From Polystyrenella longa (GTDB lineage Bacteria; Planctomycetota; Planctomycetia; Planctomycetales; Planctomycetaceae), in NCBI RefSeq assembly GCF_007750395.1, contig NZ_CP036281.1, positions 1,182,501-1,246,500 on the forward strand: a stretch of DNA of 64,000 bases, read 5' to 3'. Below, in pieces: positions 27,489-37,930 of this stretch; the stretch's first letter is position 1, and every line of letters starts with the position of its first letter. Below the pieces are notes generated by a model that saw nothing but the letters and a program-made list of their open reading frames with translations, did no database searches and had not been told where the DNA came from. A program made the translations under genes and the position numbers.

Positions 27489-28742
27489 TCAAATACGCAC
27501 AAAGAACCGGTTGCGATACATCCAGAAACAGATGAGCCACAGCAGTATCAACTCGGTTGAGCTTTTGACAATCGCTTCGTACGGATCCCCGAAGACGGTG
27601 AAGAGCGAATTTCCGAAATGTTTGACGAAGGTCGTCATTAACCACCCGGAGATGAGGGCATTCATAACGTAAATGGCTATCGAGTTCATGCCGACCACCA
27701 GGAAGGGCCAGCCGAGAAACTTTAGCGGTAGCAGGTCCATCAGAAAGTAAAAGACGCTTAGAATCACGAGCGCCCAGCCCGCACTGTAGACTGCCCAGGA
27801 AGGAGTCCAGATCCGTTTGACAATCGGACAGATCTCGTAATAGTGCGCGGCGTAACCGATTCCCAGACAAGCGGCACCTGCGACAACGAGTAGAATCCAT
27901 TTGAAAAATCGGCTTCGTTCCCGCTTGAGCATTTGACCAATCAACAGACCGATGATCATCGTGATCAGCGAAGGAATAAAGTTCAGCGTGTTATACCCGC
28001 CACTGTTGAAGGTGAATGCTTCCTCGCGCGGGAACTGATTGAGCAACCAGATGTCCGCGTCATGAGCCGGGTTGGCATTTTTGTTCCAGTGGGCTTGGAA
28101 TCCTTCGTACTGCGGTACCACAGTCGGGTCGGCATTGACGGTGATGGGGTCGAAGTTTTCGCCCGGTAATGGATAGAAAGCAAACAGGGACCAGTACCCG
28201 ACAATGATGACGATCAATATCGTCCACTGAAAAATCCTGGGCCGGTTCCACAATAAAAACAGGAACGGGTAACCCAGACCGATCTGCTGGATCACATCTT
28301 CCAATGTCCAATAGGTATAGTCACGAGAATTGGATCGCAAGACCCACCCCAGCACTATCAACAGTGCCGATCGCCACAGGACATGTAGAAACATGGAGAT
28401 CCAGGACTGGCCCAGCATTTTTCGTTTGTCGTAAGAATAAACGAGGGCAACGCCGACCATGAACATGAAGGAGGGTTGAATCAGGTCCCAGAACGAGACC
28501 CCGGCCCAGGCAACATGTTCAGTGTGAAAAGCGAGTTGTTCGTAGACTTCTTTCCCCGGAAACTTCTCCGCCAAGGTTCCCAGGGCCAAACCACCCGAGA
28601 CCATTGCCAGCATGACAAAACCTCGAAACGCATCGAGCGACGCCAACCGAGGGGCGTTTTGTGTCATTGCGGGAATACGACTGGTGGTCGAACGCTTGGA
28701 GGAAGAACGTCTGGTCACTGCCCGATTCGCGGTGGGAGGCAT
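27489..28742 (-). CDS. Polytopic membrane acyltransferase-like protein (HGSNAT/DUF5009-like)
   Basis: 417 residues with about ten hydrophobic helices. The motif RLASLDAFRGFVML at the first membrane segment, followed by WDLIQPSFMFMVGVALVYS, is the hallmark of heparan-alpha-glucosaminide N-acetyltransferase-like and DUF5009 proteins, which are numerous in planctomycetes. The family is thought to move acyl groups across the membrane onto sugars. The start at 28742 adds a basic Ser/Thr-rich leader; a methionine at 28667 (MTQNAPRLASLD) is an equally good start. The acyl donor and acceptor are unknown. Confidence 0.8.
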   Translation of the reverse strand: MPPTANRAVTRRSSSKRSTTSRIPAMTQNAPRLASLDAFRGFVMLAMVSGGLALGTLAEKFPGKEVYEQLAFHTEHVAWAGVSFWDLIQPSFMFMVGVALVYSYDKRKMLGQSWISMFLHVLWRSALLIVLGWVLRSNSRDYTYWTLEDVIQQIGLGYPFLFLLWNRPRIFQWTILIVIIVGYWSLFAFYPLPGENFDPITVNADPTVVPQYEGFQAHWNKNANPAHDADIWLLNQFPREEAFTFNSGGYNTLNFIPSLITMIIGLLIGQMLKRERSRFFKWILLVVAGAACLGIGYAAHYYEICPIVKRIWTPSWAVYSAGWALVILSVFYFLMDLLPLKFLGWPFLVVGMNSIAIYVMNALISGWLMTTFVKHFGNSLFTVFGDPYEAIVKSSTELILLWLICFWMYRNRFFVRI

Positions 28743-28798
28743 GAGCGGAACCTGTCGTAGTAAGAGGGGAAGAAGGAGGCTGAAAATCTGTAATTCAT

Positions 28799-29122
28799 TT
28801 ATCCCACTGGTTGAACCAGCACTTGGATATCGTCGCCTTCAATACGGAGGGGATAACAGTCGACTTTGACTTTTCCGCCAGGGTTGTCCATCCAGTCGCC
28901 CGTATTCAGACAGAATTGCCAGGCATGCCAGGGACAGCAGACAACATCGTCTTCGACGTAACCGGGTGCTAACGAGGCACCTGCATGAGGGCAGGCATCG
29001 TTAATCGCCTTGTATTCACCATTCACATAGAAGACCGCGACGGTCGTTCCATTCACGGGGTAACTGCGACCTTCGCCTTCGGGAATATCGCCGACCTTGG
29101 CGATGGAAATATAATCAGCCAT
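28799..29122 (-). CDS. Rieske [2Fe-2S] ferredoxin-like protein, NirD type
   Basis: 107 residues forming a single Rieske domain. The cluster ligands are C44-P-H46 ([11 protein letters not shown]) and C63-P-W-H66 ([11 protein letters not shown]), the C-x-H and C-x2-H pattern. There is no transmembrane segment, so it is a soluble electron carrier or regulatory subunit of the NirD/ferredoxin type. It is small and complete. It lies 56 bp downstream of nothing obvious and just upstream of the acyltransferase-like gene on the same strand, possibly co-transcribed. Its redox partner cannot be named. Confidence 0.85.
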   Translation of the reverse strand: MADYISIAKVGDIPEGEGRSYPVNGTTVAVFYVNGEYKAINDACPHAGASLAPGYVEDDVVCCPWHAWQFCLNTGDWMDNPGGKVKVDCYPLRIEGDDIQVLVQPVG

Positions 29123-29256
29123 CTTTCAATTCATCCGGGGAATGTGTAGGGTTGTGTGTGAGGAACGATTCCGATTTTGTGATTGGAATCGTGGCCATTA
29201 TCATACCGGAATTGCAGTCCAAGTTCATTGATCTCAGACGAAATACTCATCGAACC

Positions 29257-30054
29257 ATGAAACAGAATCCTGTAAAACGTGCTCTGGCCCAGGGAGAGCC
29301 CCAAGTCGGTTCCTGGCTCGCTTTTGGAAACATACATACAAGCCGACTGATGGCGCGAGTCGGCTTTCCCTGGCTAACCGTCGACATGGAACATTCCCCG
29401 ATTGACTGGAGCACCGCCGCCGAAATGTTCGGTGCCATTGCGGATGCTGGCTGCATTCCCCTGGCTCGCGTTCCCAAGGGAGACCACACGCACATTAAAC
29501 GCGTGCTGGACGCTGGCGCCATGGGGATTGTGGTGCCGATGGTGAACACCGTTGAAGAGGCGAAAATCGCCATCGCCGCCGCCAAGTATCCCCCCGAAGG
29601 TAACCGTTCGGTAGGGGGAGGCCTGCATGTGCTTAATTTCGATGCCTCGCCCAGTGATTATTATCAGAACGCAAACGATGAAATTCTAGTCGTCCTGCAA
29701 ACGGAATCTCCGGAAGGAGTCGAGAACGCCGAAGAAATTTATTCGCTCCCCGGAGTCGACGCAATCTTCATCGGTCCCAACGATCTCCGTTTCCAGATGC
29801 GCACTCCCGACGGCACCTTTCCCACTGCCGAAGAACATGAAGCGATGATGCAGCGGGTCCTCGAAATGGGCAACAAAACCGGCACGCCCGTCGGTCTCCA
29901 TGTGATGTCAGTGGACGATATCAAGAAACGGCTCGATGAAGGTTGGAAGTTCCTCGCCCTTGGCAGCGAAATGAAGGCGATGGTCGAATGTGCCGAAAAC
30001 TGGGTTCAGGAACTGGACCTGAAATCTTCAGACGAAGCGATGATCAATTATTGA
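29257..30054 (+). CDS. HpcH/HpaI aldolase family protein
   Basis: 265 residues from the ATG at 29257; the open frame upstream adds residues unlike the family. It is a class II aldolase with a TIM barrel, as in 2-dehydro-3-deoxyglucarate and 4-hydroxy-2-oxoheptanedioate aldolases. Diagnostic segments are [42 protein letters not shown] and [11 protein letters not shown], which hold the metal-binding acids and the substrate-binding arginine. It cleaves or makes 2-keto-3-deoxy-type acids to pyruvate plus an aldehyde. It is followed after 18 bp by a DUF1877 gene, perhaps in one transcript. Confidence 0.83.
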   Translation: MKQNPVKRALAQGEPQVGSWLAFGNIHTSRLMARVGFPWLTVDMEHSPIDWSTAAEMFGAIADAGCIPLARVPKGDHTHIKRVLDAGAMGIVVPMVNTVEEAKIAIAAAKYPPEGNRSVGGGLHVLNFDASPSDYYQNANDEILVVLQTESPEGVENAEEIYSLPGVDAIFIGPNDLRFQMRTPDGTFPTAEEHEAMMQRVLEMGNKTGTPVGLHVMSVDDIKKRLDEGWKFLALGSEMKAMVECAENWVQELDLKSSDEAMINY

Positions 30055-30072
30055 TTGACGTTGGAAATCCTG

Positions 30073-30684
30073 ATGAACACCCACTGCACTCTGTATGAAA
30101 TCTTGCCGGAGGAAGCGACGCGACTCGTGGCCAACGATCCGGAGCAGTTCTATCGACTGCGGCGGGAATTGCACGGGGATGTGCCGAATGAGGATGATGC
30201 GTACGTCGGGTTGTTTTCCTTGATTCGAGTTCAGTTTCTCAATCTCGATCTGGACTCAATGTTTGGTTCAGAAGCAAGCGATTCGGAGGAGATGTCGGCT
30301 GTCGAACCGTCACCGCGAGAGATTTTTGATCTGGGCGAAGCGTGGCATGGGCTTCATTATATTTTAACAGGGGACGACCTGTCGGCTGACCCGCCAACGT
30401 TGCTCGATTTCCTGGTGGATGGGGGCGACCATTGGGATTGGGGAGAGTACGGGTATCGGTTCTATACTCCGGTCGAAGTTGCCGAGTTGTCGTCACAACT
30501 TGAAGCGGTGCCCGCCATTCTTTTCAAAGAGCAGTTTCAACCCGAACAAATGAAGAATGTCCATCCCAAAAGCTGGGGTGAAGAGGACGCCCTCGAATGG
30601 TTGATCGAATCTTTCGTCCGCCTTCGGGCCTTCCTCCGTACCTGTGCTGAGAAGGAAAGCGGCATCGCCATTACGATGACGTAG
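30073..30684 (+). CDS. DUF1877 (YfbM-like) family protein
   Basis: 203 residues from the ATG at 30073, which matches the usual family beginning better than the TTG at 30055. The characteristic phrases are DLGEAWHGLHYILTG, in place of the family's KSWHGLHYLLTG, and YGYRFYTPVEVAELS. Members occur singly and in clusters with toxin-immunity genes, but no function is established. It is cytoplasmic. The RAYT element begins 39 bp after its stop. Confidence 0.7.
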   Translation: MNTHCTLYEILPEEATRLVANDPEQFYRLRRELHGDVPNEDDAYVGLFSLIRVQFLNLDLDSMFGSEASDSEEMSAVEPSPREIFDLGEAWHGLHYILTGDDLSADPPTLLDFLVDGGDHWDWGEYGYRFYTPVEVAELSSQLEAVPAILFKEQFQPEQMKNVHPKSWGEEDALEWLIESFVRLRAFLRTCAEKESGIAITMT

Positions 30685-30722
30685 CAAGAGACTTGACGTT
30701 CTCCCTGTGACTCAATGTAGGT

Positions 30723-30750
30723 GTGCCACTGCTGGCTCGTCCAGCAGTGC
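30723..30750 (+). repeat. REP hairpin, left end of RAYT element
   Basis: 28 bases that fold into a 9-bp stem CACTGCTGG/CCAGCAGTG with loop CTCGT. The same 28 bases occur as an exact inverted copy at 31371-31398, so the RAYT gene is enclosed by perfect inverted REPs. Confidence 0.85.
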
Positions 30751-30772
30751 CGGGACTGGTATACTTTACTCT

Positions 30773-31366
30773 ATGACTGACGCTCATCGTAAGACGATTA
30801 AGCACTTCGACAAATGCTCTGACGTGCACGAACTCACCTTCTCGTGTCACAACCGGATGCCGTTATTGTCGAATGATCATTGGACGAAAATGCTGGCCCA
30901 AAGCATTACAAATGCTACGAAACGGCATTGCTTCCAACTAATTGCATTCGTGTTTATGCCGGAACATGTTCATCTTCTGGTTCACCCGGATGGAATAGAG
31001 GCATCGATTCCCAATCTCTTAAAAGCGATTAAGCGTCCTTTTTCGTACAGGATTAAACAGATACTCATTAAAAATCAAAGCCCTCTACTCGAAAAGTTAA
31101 CGGTGCTGCAAAGACCGGGAGTAAAGAGTTTTCGGTTCTGGTTGGAAGGGCCTGGTTACGACCGTAATATTACGGAAAAGGATACGTTAGAGAAGGTCAT
31201 CGACTATATCCACAAGAACCCTGTGAAGCGTGATTTATGTTCCAGAGCTGTGGACTGGAAGTGGTCGAGTGCGAGATATTATCTTGATCCGACTGCTCCT
31301 GCAGATTTGGACCTTCCAGAGCTAAGTCGGTTGCCCGCAGGCTGGAGCACTCAGCGGGGAACCTGA
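30773..31366 (+). CDS. REP-associated tyrosine transposase (RAYT, Y1/IS200-like)
   Basis: 197 residues from the ATG at 30773. The HUH motif is H-V-H in FVFMPEHVHLLVHP, and the catalytic tyrosine lies in VIDYIHKNPVKRDLC, as in TnpA-REP proteins. It would cut and rejoin single-stranded REP DNA. The gene is flanked by 28-bp perfect inverted REP hairpins 22 bp before its start and 4 bp after its stop. This is the standard organisation of a single-copy RAYT with its own REPs. The frame is intact, so it may be active. Confidence 0.88.
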   Translation: MTDAHRKTIKHFDKCSDVHELTFSCHNRMPLLSNDHWTKMLAQSITNATKRHCFQLIAFVFMPEHVHLLVHPDGIEASIPNLLKAIKRPFSYRIKQILIKNQSPLLEKLTVLQRPGVKSFRFWLEGPGYDRNITEKDTLEKVIDYIHKNPVKRDLCSRAVDWKWSSARYYLDPTAPADLDLPELSRLPAGWSTQRGT

Positions 31367-31370
31367 ACTC

Positions 31371-31398
31371 GCACTGCTGGACGAGCCAGCAGTGGCAC
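31371..31398 (-). repeat. REP hairpin, right end of RAYT element
   Basis: Exact reverse complement of the 28 bases at 30723-30750, with loop ACGAG. Bases just outside also match loosely (GGGTGCCAC here against GGTGTGCCAC at the left). Confidence 0.85.
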
Positions 31399-31472
31399 CC
31401 ATGCATAACCCTCTGGGAACTTCTTTTAGATTTATCGAATAACGACATTGGAATTAATTTAGAAATCACATC

Positions 31473-32858
31473 ATGACCAAACCACTCGTCGTTTTGAATA
31501 TCGTGGGTTTAACCTACGACATGATTGGGGATCGGACTCCGAATCTGAAGGGATTGGCCGAAGATGGATTTGCACGTCCGATGGGGACCATTCTGCCGGC
31601 GGTTACTTGTTCGGCTCAATCGACCATGTTAACTGGGCTTATGCCCCGAGAGCACGGAATCGTGGGGAATGGTTGGTACTTTCGTGATACGTCGGAAATT
31701 CGTTTCTGGTTGCAGTCGAATCATCTCGTTAAAGGGGAGCGTGTTTACGAAGCAGCGAAACAACGGGACCCGAATTACACCACGGCCAAAATGTTCTGGT
31801 GGTATAACATGTATGCCCCCGTGGAGCATTCGGTCACTCCGCGGCCCAGCTATCCGGCCGATGGTCGCAAGGTGTTCGACTCCTACAGTCAGCCTGCTGA
31901 TTTGAAGGATAAACTTCAGGAGAAGCTGGGCGTTTTTCCTCTGTTTAAGTTCTGGGGACCGACCGCGAATATCGAAAGTTCGCGTTGGATCGCCGATGCC
32001 TCGATTGAAGTCATGCAGGAACAGAACCCTTCATTGACTCTCGTGTATCTGCCCCACCTCGATTACAACCTGCAGCGTTTGGGAGTCTCCGATTCCCGAA
32101 CAGATCAGGACATTCGTGACATCGATGTCGAAGCGGGTAAGGTGATTGATGCTGCACGTAAGCGAAGTGCCGAGATCATGGTAGTGTCGGAGTATGCCAT
32201 CACGGATGTGTCGCAACCCGTCCATATTAATCGGGTGTTACGCGAAGCAGGGTACCTGCAAGTACGTCAGGAAATGCTGGGGTGGGAGACACTCGATGCG
32301 GGGGCCTCTCGCGCCTTCGCTGTGGCAGATCATCAACTGGCTCATGTGTATGTTCAGCGAGCAGAAGATCTGAAAGAGGTCGCTCAGTTACTCGAAAAGA
32401 CAGCAGGGGTAGAGCGCGTGTTGGATCGACAGGCACAGGCAGAATTTGGAATCGATCATCCGCATGCAGGTGATCTCGTTGTTCTTGCGGCTCCGCAAGC
32501 GTGGTTTACATATTACTTCTGGTTAGATGACAACGTCGCTCCCGACTATGCTCGCACGGTTGACATTCATCGCAAGCCGGGCTACGACCCGGTGGAATTA
32601 TTCGTCGATCCGGAAATCAGGCTGCCCATGCTTAAGATGGCGCGGCGACTGGCACGTAAGAAGTTGGGCTTCCGCTATTACATGGACATGATCGGTCTGG
32701 ATGCTGGCCTCGTTAAAGGAAGCCACGGACGATTGCCATCAGCAGGGAAAGAGGAGTCCGAAGGACCCGTATTGATCTCTTCCTCGCGTAAGATCGAGCG
32801 AGACCAAATACCCATGACTGCCGTTAAAGAGATGATGCTGCAATTGCAGTTCGATTAA
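31473..32858 (+). CDS. Alkaline phosphatase superfamily phosphodiesterase/pyrophosphatase-like
   Basis: 461 residues related to nucleotide pyrophosphatase/phosphodiesterases. The likely nucleophile is T45 in LPAVTCSAQSTMLTG, followed by REHGIVGNGWY. PHLDYNLQRLG and DHPHAGDLVVLA supply other metal-binding candidates. The first metal aspartate expected near the N-terminus is N in LNIVGLTYDMIG, and the usual SDHG is SEYA, so part of the canonical site is changed. There is no signal peptide, so it is cytoplasmic. It may act on a phosphodiester or be a specialised offshoot. Confidence 0.7.
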   Translation: MTKPLVVLNIVGLTYDMIGDRTPNLKGLAEDGFARPMGTILPAVTCSAQSTMLTGLMPREHGIVGNGWYFRDTSEIRFWLQSNHLVKGERVYEAAKQRDPNYTTAKMFWWYNMYAPVEHSVTPRPSYPADGRKVFDSYSQPADLKDKLQEKLGVFPLFKFWGPTANIESSRWIADASIEVMQEQNPSLTLVYLPHLDYNLQRLGVSDSRTDQDIRDIDVEAGKVIDAARKRSAEIMVVSEYAITDVSQPVHINRVLREAGYLQVRQEMLGWETLDAGASRAFAVADHQLAHVYVQRAEDLKEVAQLLEKTAGVERVLDRQAQAEFGIDHPHAGDLVVLAAPQAWFTYYFWLDDNVAPDYARTVDIHRKPGYDPVELFVDPEIRLPMLKMARRLARKKLGFRYYMDMIGLDAGLVKGSHGRLPSAGKEESEGPVLISSSRKIERDQIPMTAVKEMMLQLQFD

Positions 32859-32873
32859 GGAAGACAATGCGTC

Positions 32874-33305
32874 TTAAAGCATCGGGCCGTCGAGCGGGCT
32901 TAGTTTTTTCTCGAGTTCTTCAGTCCGAATGGAGTTGCCTTCAAGCAAACTGCTGAGTGCTTCGTGGGCGGCGGATCCAATGTCGTCCGGATCGATCCAC
33001 AGAAGTTCATAGCTACAGGAATTCAGCAGCAGAAGCTCTTCCGGTGAGAGATGCGAGGAACTCAGTTTGAGGAAACACTTGCGACTCAAACACTGAAAGA
33101 AATGGATGCGGTGATCTTCGGACAGGTTGGTCCGTAAATGCTGGAGTAGAGACATCGCCGCAGACCAGTCGCCACTATAATCAGGAATCGCGACCCATTC
33201 TTCCTCCTGGAGGTATTCTTTCTCACCACGAGTTCGCTCTCGCAGGACCACTTCGCAAATCCACGTATTCTTTTTCTCTTTTGTCCATGAGTTCCAGTTG
33301 GCCAT
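32874..33305 (-). CDS. Hypothetical protein
   Basis: 143 residues, soluble and acidic, with no signal peptide. It begins MANWNSWTKEKKNTWICEVV and has a Ser/Leu/Glu-rich C-terminal half (LSPEELLLLNSCSYELLWID). The beginning looks like a beta-rich recognition domain followed by helices. No family recognised. It is convergent with the phosphodiesterase-like gene, with 15 bp between stops. Confidence 0.5.
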   Translation of the reverse strand: MANWNSWTKEKKNTWICEVVLRERTRGEKEYLQEEEWVAIPDYSGDWSAAMSLLQHLRTNLSEDHRIHFFQCLSRKCFLKLSSSHLSPEELLLLNSCSYELLWIDPDDIGSAAHEALSSLLEGNSIRTEELEKKLSPLDGPML

Positions 33306-33463
33306 AATAACGCCGATCCTTTAACAGAATGGAAAGAGAAAAAGTCTCGAGAAGTGTCATTCGATCTGCTTTGAAGATCGCATCTGGCAGCATTGGTTTA
33401 CATGAATTGTATATTCAAGCTCACCAAAGCGCCCAATCAGTCTTCTCTAAATCGACGATCCTG

Positions 33464-34726
33464 CTAAAGAGACTTAAGGAGATCATTCAGTACATCATGG
33501 TCCGCAGGATCTATTGTGTCCAAGAATTTCCCCAGGGGAAGTGGAATTTCATCCATTCTGTAAGCCGTCCCACGGTAATGCACTCCATAGATGCCAGTCG
33601 TAAACTGAACGGTGGGAGTGAATTGGGGGCTTTGACCGGGATAATCCAAGACAATAGTTGATATGTCGGTTAAATGGGCTCTCGCTCTTGCTGACAATTT
33701 CGGGATTGATTCACTCCCGATTAAAAGACAGGCATCCACCTCCTTATTTTCTAACAATGACTGCGCAGAATACTCCTGAGGTTCATACCTCGGATAACCC
33801 CGGGTCAGATCAACGGCGAAGGGGAAACCAGTTTGCCAGCAGAGGACGGAATCGGCACCAGTGACATCCCCCGGTAATCGCATCCGTCTCGCATAGAAGC
33901 GAGTGAATTCATTCAAATCAGTCACCAGATCGAGCAACGCTTCGACCACGCGATGTCCCAGACGGGCTTGCGAGACTCCCAGGCCAAAGAAGATGATCCC
34001 CGACTGGCAGTTCTTCATCTGGTCGGCCAATTGTCGAAGTTCATCCAGCGAAACGGATTCGTCATCAGACCAGTGCAGGGGTTTACCCCGTACCAATTGT
34101 CGTAACGCCCAGATCACACGGAAGTTATCTTCAGAATCGATCTGAAGAAGCTGGTTGGCAACCTTTGCCGTCTCTCCCTCTTGTTCATCAAGCACGATGA
34201 TCGTACGATCTTCTCGTCCGTTTGGGATGAATTCCCCGCTGGGGTCAATAGAGTATCGCTCGCCATGCCGCGGGTGAGTTACCAACGGATCGACTCCCCA
34301 GAAGAGAACCAGATCCGAGCGGTTCTTTACTTCACCCAGCGAACACGTTTGTTCTCCAACCTGTTGAATCGCCATGATGGAGGGGGCGTGACAGAGCGAG
34401 GCAGTCGTGTCGACATACGCGCCCAGACGATCGGCCAGTTCGACGGCGGCTCGCTGGCCAGGGGTGCTGCTACGAGATAGTCCAAAAACTAATGGAGCTT
34501 TTGCATTTCGTAAAAGCTCGGTCGCTTTGATGATGGCCTGATCATAATCGGCAGGAGTGCCATTAATAGTGACTGGTTGCGGAGACGCTTCCAGTTGTTC
34601 CTTGAACCAGGCATCCGCCAGGAAACAGCTCCGCTGCATTTCGACAATCTGATTGTTCTCCGTTCGAACTTTAAGATCGTCACAGAGACAACCGCAGACC
34701 GTGCAGGTTACGTTTTCATGCAGCAT
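33464..34726 (-). CDS. fhcB: Formylmethanofuran dehydrogenase subunit B-like (FhcB/FwdB)
   Basis: 420 residues from the ATG at 34726 (a TTG at 34741 is also possible). It is homologous to subunit B of formylmethanofuran dehydrogenase and of the bacterial formyltransferase/hydrolase complex. The N-terminal cysteine cluster is CTVCGCLCDDL. The molybdopterin-oxidoreductase-like body contains LCHAPSIMAIQQVG and FWGVDPLVTHPRHGERYS. In methylotrophs and planctomycetes this subunit belongs to the tetrahydromethanopterin-linked C1 pathway, oxidising or hydrolysing formyl carriers. No other fhc gene is adjacent here. Confidence 0.82.
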   Translation of the reverse strand: MLHENVTCTVCGCLCDDLKVRTENNQIVEMQRSCFLADAWFKEQLEASPQPVTINGTPADYDQAIIKATELLRNAKAPLVFGLSRSSTPGQRAAVELADRLGAYVDTTASLCHAPSIMAIQQVGEQTCSLGEVKNRSDLVLFWGVDPLVTHPRHGERYSIDPSGEFIPNGREDRTIIVLDEQEGETAKVANQLLQIDSEDNFRVIWALRQLVRGKPLHWSDDESVSLDELRQLADQMKNCQSGIIFFGLGVSQARLGHRVVEALLDLVTDLNEFTRFYARRMRLPGDVTGADSVLCWQTGFPFAVDLTRGYPRYEPQEYSAQSLLENKEVDACLLIGSESIPKLSARARAHLTDISTIVLDYPGQSPQFTPTVQFTTGIYGVHYRGTAYRMDEIPLPLGKFLDTIDPADHDVLNDLLKSL

Positions 34727-34943
34727 GAAGGAGAACACCAATACGAGAATGTCGGGAGCGACCCGACGTCAGGAAGAACGATCTTCTCCAGCATAATCGG
34801 CGGAAGACGGTGAGACCAGTGTCGACTGCTTGCTTTCAGTCGACGGAACCGGCTAGACTGAAAAAATGCCCCCGTTCGCCGTTTTAGGCGTCTCTCAATG
34901 TTCCCGCCCAAATTGACTTTTTCGATATAGAACCCGCCGTATT

Positions 34944-35732
34944 ATGCTCAGTAAACGCATCATTCCCTGTCTCGATGTCCATGCCGGTCGCGTGGTGAAG
35001 GGGGTCAATTTTGTCAATCTGCGGGATGCGGGCGACCCCGTCGATATCGCTCAGCGCTACGAGCAGGAAGGGGCGGATGAACTCGTCTTCCTCGATATCA
35101 CGGCCAGCCACGAAGAACGGGATATCATTCTCGACATCGTCAGCCGTACGGCCGACGTCATCTTCATGCCCTTAACAGTAGGCGGGGGCATTCGTACGCT
35201 GGACGATATTCGAAGTCTCCTGAACGCAGGCTGTGATAAAGTTTCCATCAATTCCGCTGCCGTGACCAATCCCGAATTTGTCCGCGAGGCGGCCCTGCGG
35301 TTCGGCAGTCAGTGTATTGTGGTCAATATCGATCCCAAACGGGTCGATAAGGAAGGAAAGGAGTTCTGGGATGTCCATATCAACGGTGGGCGAGTTCCCA
35401 CGGGGCTCCAGGCAGTCGAGTGGGCGCAAGAAGTAGAAAAATTAGGGGCTGGTGAAATCGTGCTGACCTCCATGGACGCCGACGGCACCCAGGACGGCTA
35501 CGATATTGAGATCACCCGGGCGGTCTCCGAGGCGGTCACTATTCCGGTTGTCGCCAGCGGTGGGGCCGGAACGAAAGAACATTTGTACGAAGCGGTTACC
35601 GAAGGAAAAGCAGACGCCGTACTGGCAGCAAGTATTTTTCACTATGGCAAATACACGATCGATGAAACCAAACATTATCTACAGAGTCGGAATGTTCCTG
35701 TCCGCTTCAATAAATTGGTTACCAACGAATAA
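34944..35732 (+). CDS. hisF: Imidazole glycerol phosphate synthase subunit HisF
   Basis: 262 residues of a TIM-barrel cyclase that, with HisH, makes imidazole glycerol phosphate and AICAR in histidine synthesis. The start [20 protein letters not shown] includes catalytic D11. The second acid lies in [10 protein letters not shown]. Phosphate loops are [11 protein letters not shown] and [12 protein letters not shown], and [14 protein letters not shown] is diagnostic. The length is normal. hisH and other his genes are not in the window. Confidence 0.96.
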   Translation: MLSKRIIPCLDVHAGRVVKGVNFVNLRDAGDPVDIAQRYEQEGADELVFLDITASHEERDIILDIVSRTADVIFMPLTVGGGIRTLDDIRSLLNAGCDKVSINSAAVTNPEFVREAALRFGSQCIVVNIDPKRVDKEGKEFWDVHINGGRVPTGLQAVEWAQEVEKLGAGEIVLTSMDADGTQDGYDIEITRAVSEAVTIPVVASGGAGTKEHLYEAVTEGKADAVLAASIFHYGKYTIDETKHYLQSRNVPVRFNKLVTNE

Positions 35733-35888
35733 GCCAATCGGGTACAATGAAACTATCTGATCGAAGACTTTCGCTCTCGATAGTCGTTCCGTCTTCCGTC
35801 TTCCGACTTCGATCATCCTGAAGTTGCAGATCACTCCCCATTCTGATCACTGTAAAAGCAAATAGATACGTTCAAAGGAAGCTCTTTT

Positions 35889-37040
<1,152 letters not shown>

Positions 37041-37141
37041 ACCGTTCGATTGCAATCTGTTGGGGCAGAGATATGTTGGGGCAGCAAGATTGATAGGGGT
37101 GGGGAAAAGTGTTTCGATTTCCTTCTCCTCACTGTCCAGCT

Positions 37142-37720
37142 TCAGGCGGAAGCGGTTTTGCGCCCTAATGATTCAGTGAACAGATCGGGAACGTGAATTC
37201 GTAAACCGGGCCACTCTGCTTCCGGAGTAAAGTCCGCGTCGAATCGAGCGAGTTCGACAGTCTCTCCCTGTCGGTAGACCTCCAGTACCCGTGACTGACT
37301 GTCGATCAGCCAGACATTTTGTGTCCCACTACTCAAGTACTCCCGGGCCAGTTCGCTATTCTTAAGCGGCCCATGGGAATGATCAATGACTACCATCGGC
37401 AGTTGGTCGGTTGTTAATTCATCGAGATGCTCAAACCGGTTGCCGTCGCGATAGACCGAAATCGCGGGGAACCGAACCGAATCGGGTTCGCGTGCGAGTA
37501 TCAGCCCCAGTTCAAAGCAGGCGTAGGCGGACTGCTCGGCTGCGGTGGCCATAAAGTAGTTTCCCAGTAGCCGCGTCATATTCAGAATAGCGACTCCCAG
37601 TGCATCGGAAGGCTGTTCCCGCGCGACCAGTTTTCCCGCAACGAGGTCGTGCCAACGGCCCTCGTCGGTCAGGTCGTATCGATGTTCCAGATAGTCCTCC
37701 AGAGTCAAATTGTTTTCCAT
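37142..37720 (-). CDS. Uma2 family (DUF820) restriction-endonuclease-fold protein
   Basis: 192 residues from the ATG at 37720, which has AGGA about 12 bp upstream; the frame remains open to 37849. It starts LTLEDYLEHRYDLTDEGRWH and ends with the family block LAREYLSSGTQNVWLIDSQS and LEVYRQGE. The PD-(D/E)xK acids are partly conserved (REPDSVRFPAISVY), but the usual E-x-L-S-P motif is VVIDHSHGP, so nuclease activity is uncertain. Uma2 proteins are highly expanded in planctomycetes and cyanobacteria, with unclear roles. Confidence 0.72.
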   Translation of the reverse strand: MENNLTLEDYLEHRYDLTDEGRWHDLVAGKLVAREQPSDALGVAILNMTRLLGNYFMATAAEQSAYACFELGLILAREPDSVRFPAISVYRDGNRFEHLDELTTDQLPMVVIDHSHGPLKNSELAREYLSSGTQNVWLIDSQSRVLEVYRQGETVELARFDADFTPEAEWPGLRIHVPDLFTESLGRKTASA

Positions 37721-37930
37721 CGTTCTGGATCCTGTTGAAGTCGTCGAATAACCCGCACGAAGCGGGTGCAATCTGGTTGTACTCATTTTATCATGCAGGT
37801 TTTGATGAGAACAGTTCCGCTGCGGTTTCGTTTTTAACTCACTCTCCAACCGAGAAGTAGGACGCAGGAACTTGACCGCACAGGTTGATCAGCAGCGGCT
37901 GATTAATATACAGAGAAAAAGGAATCACCG

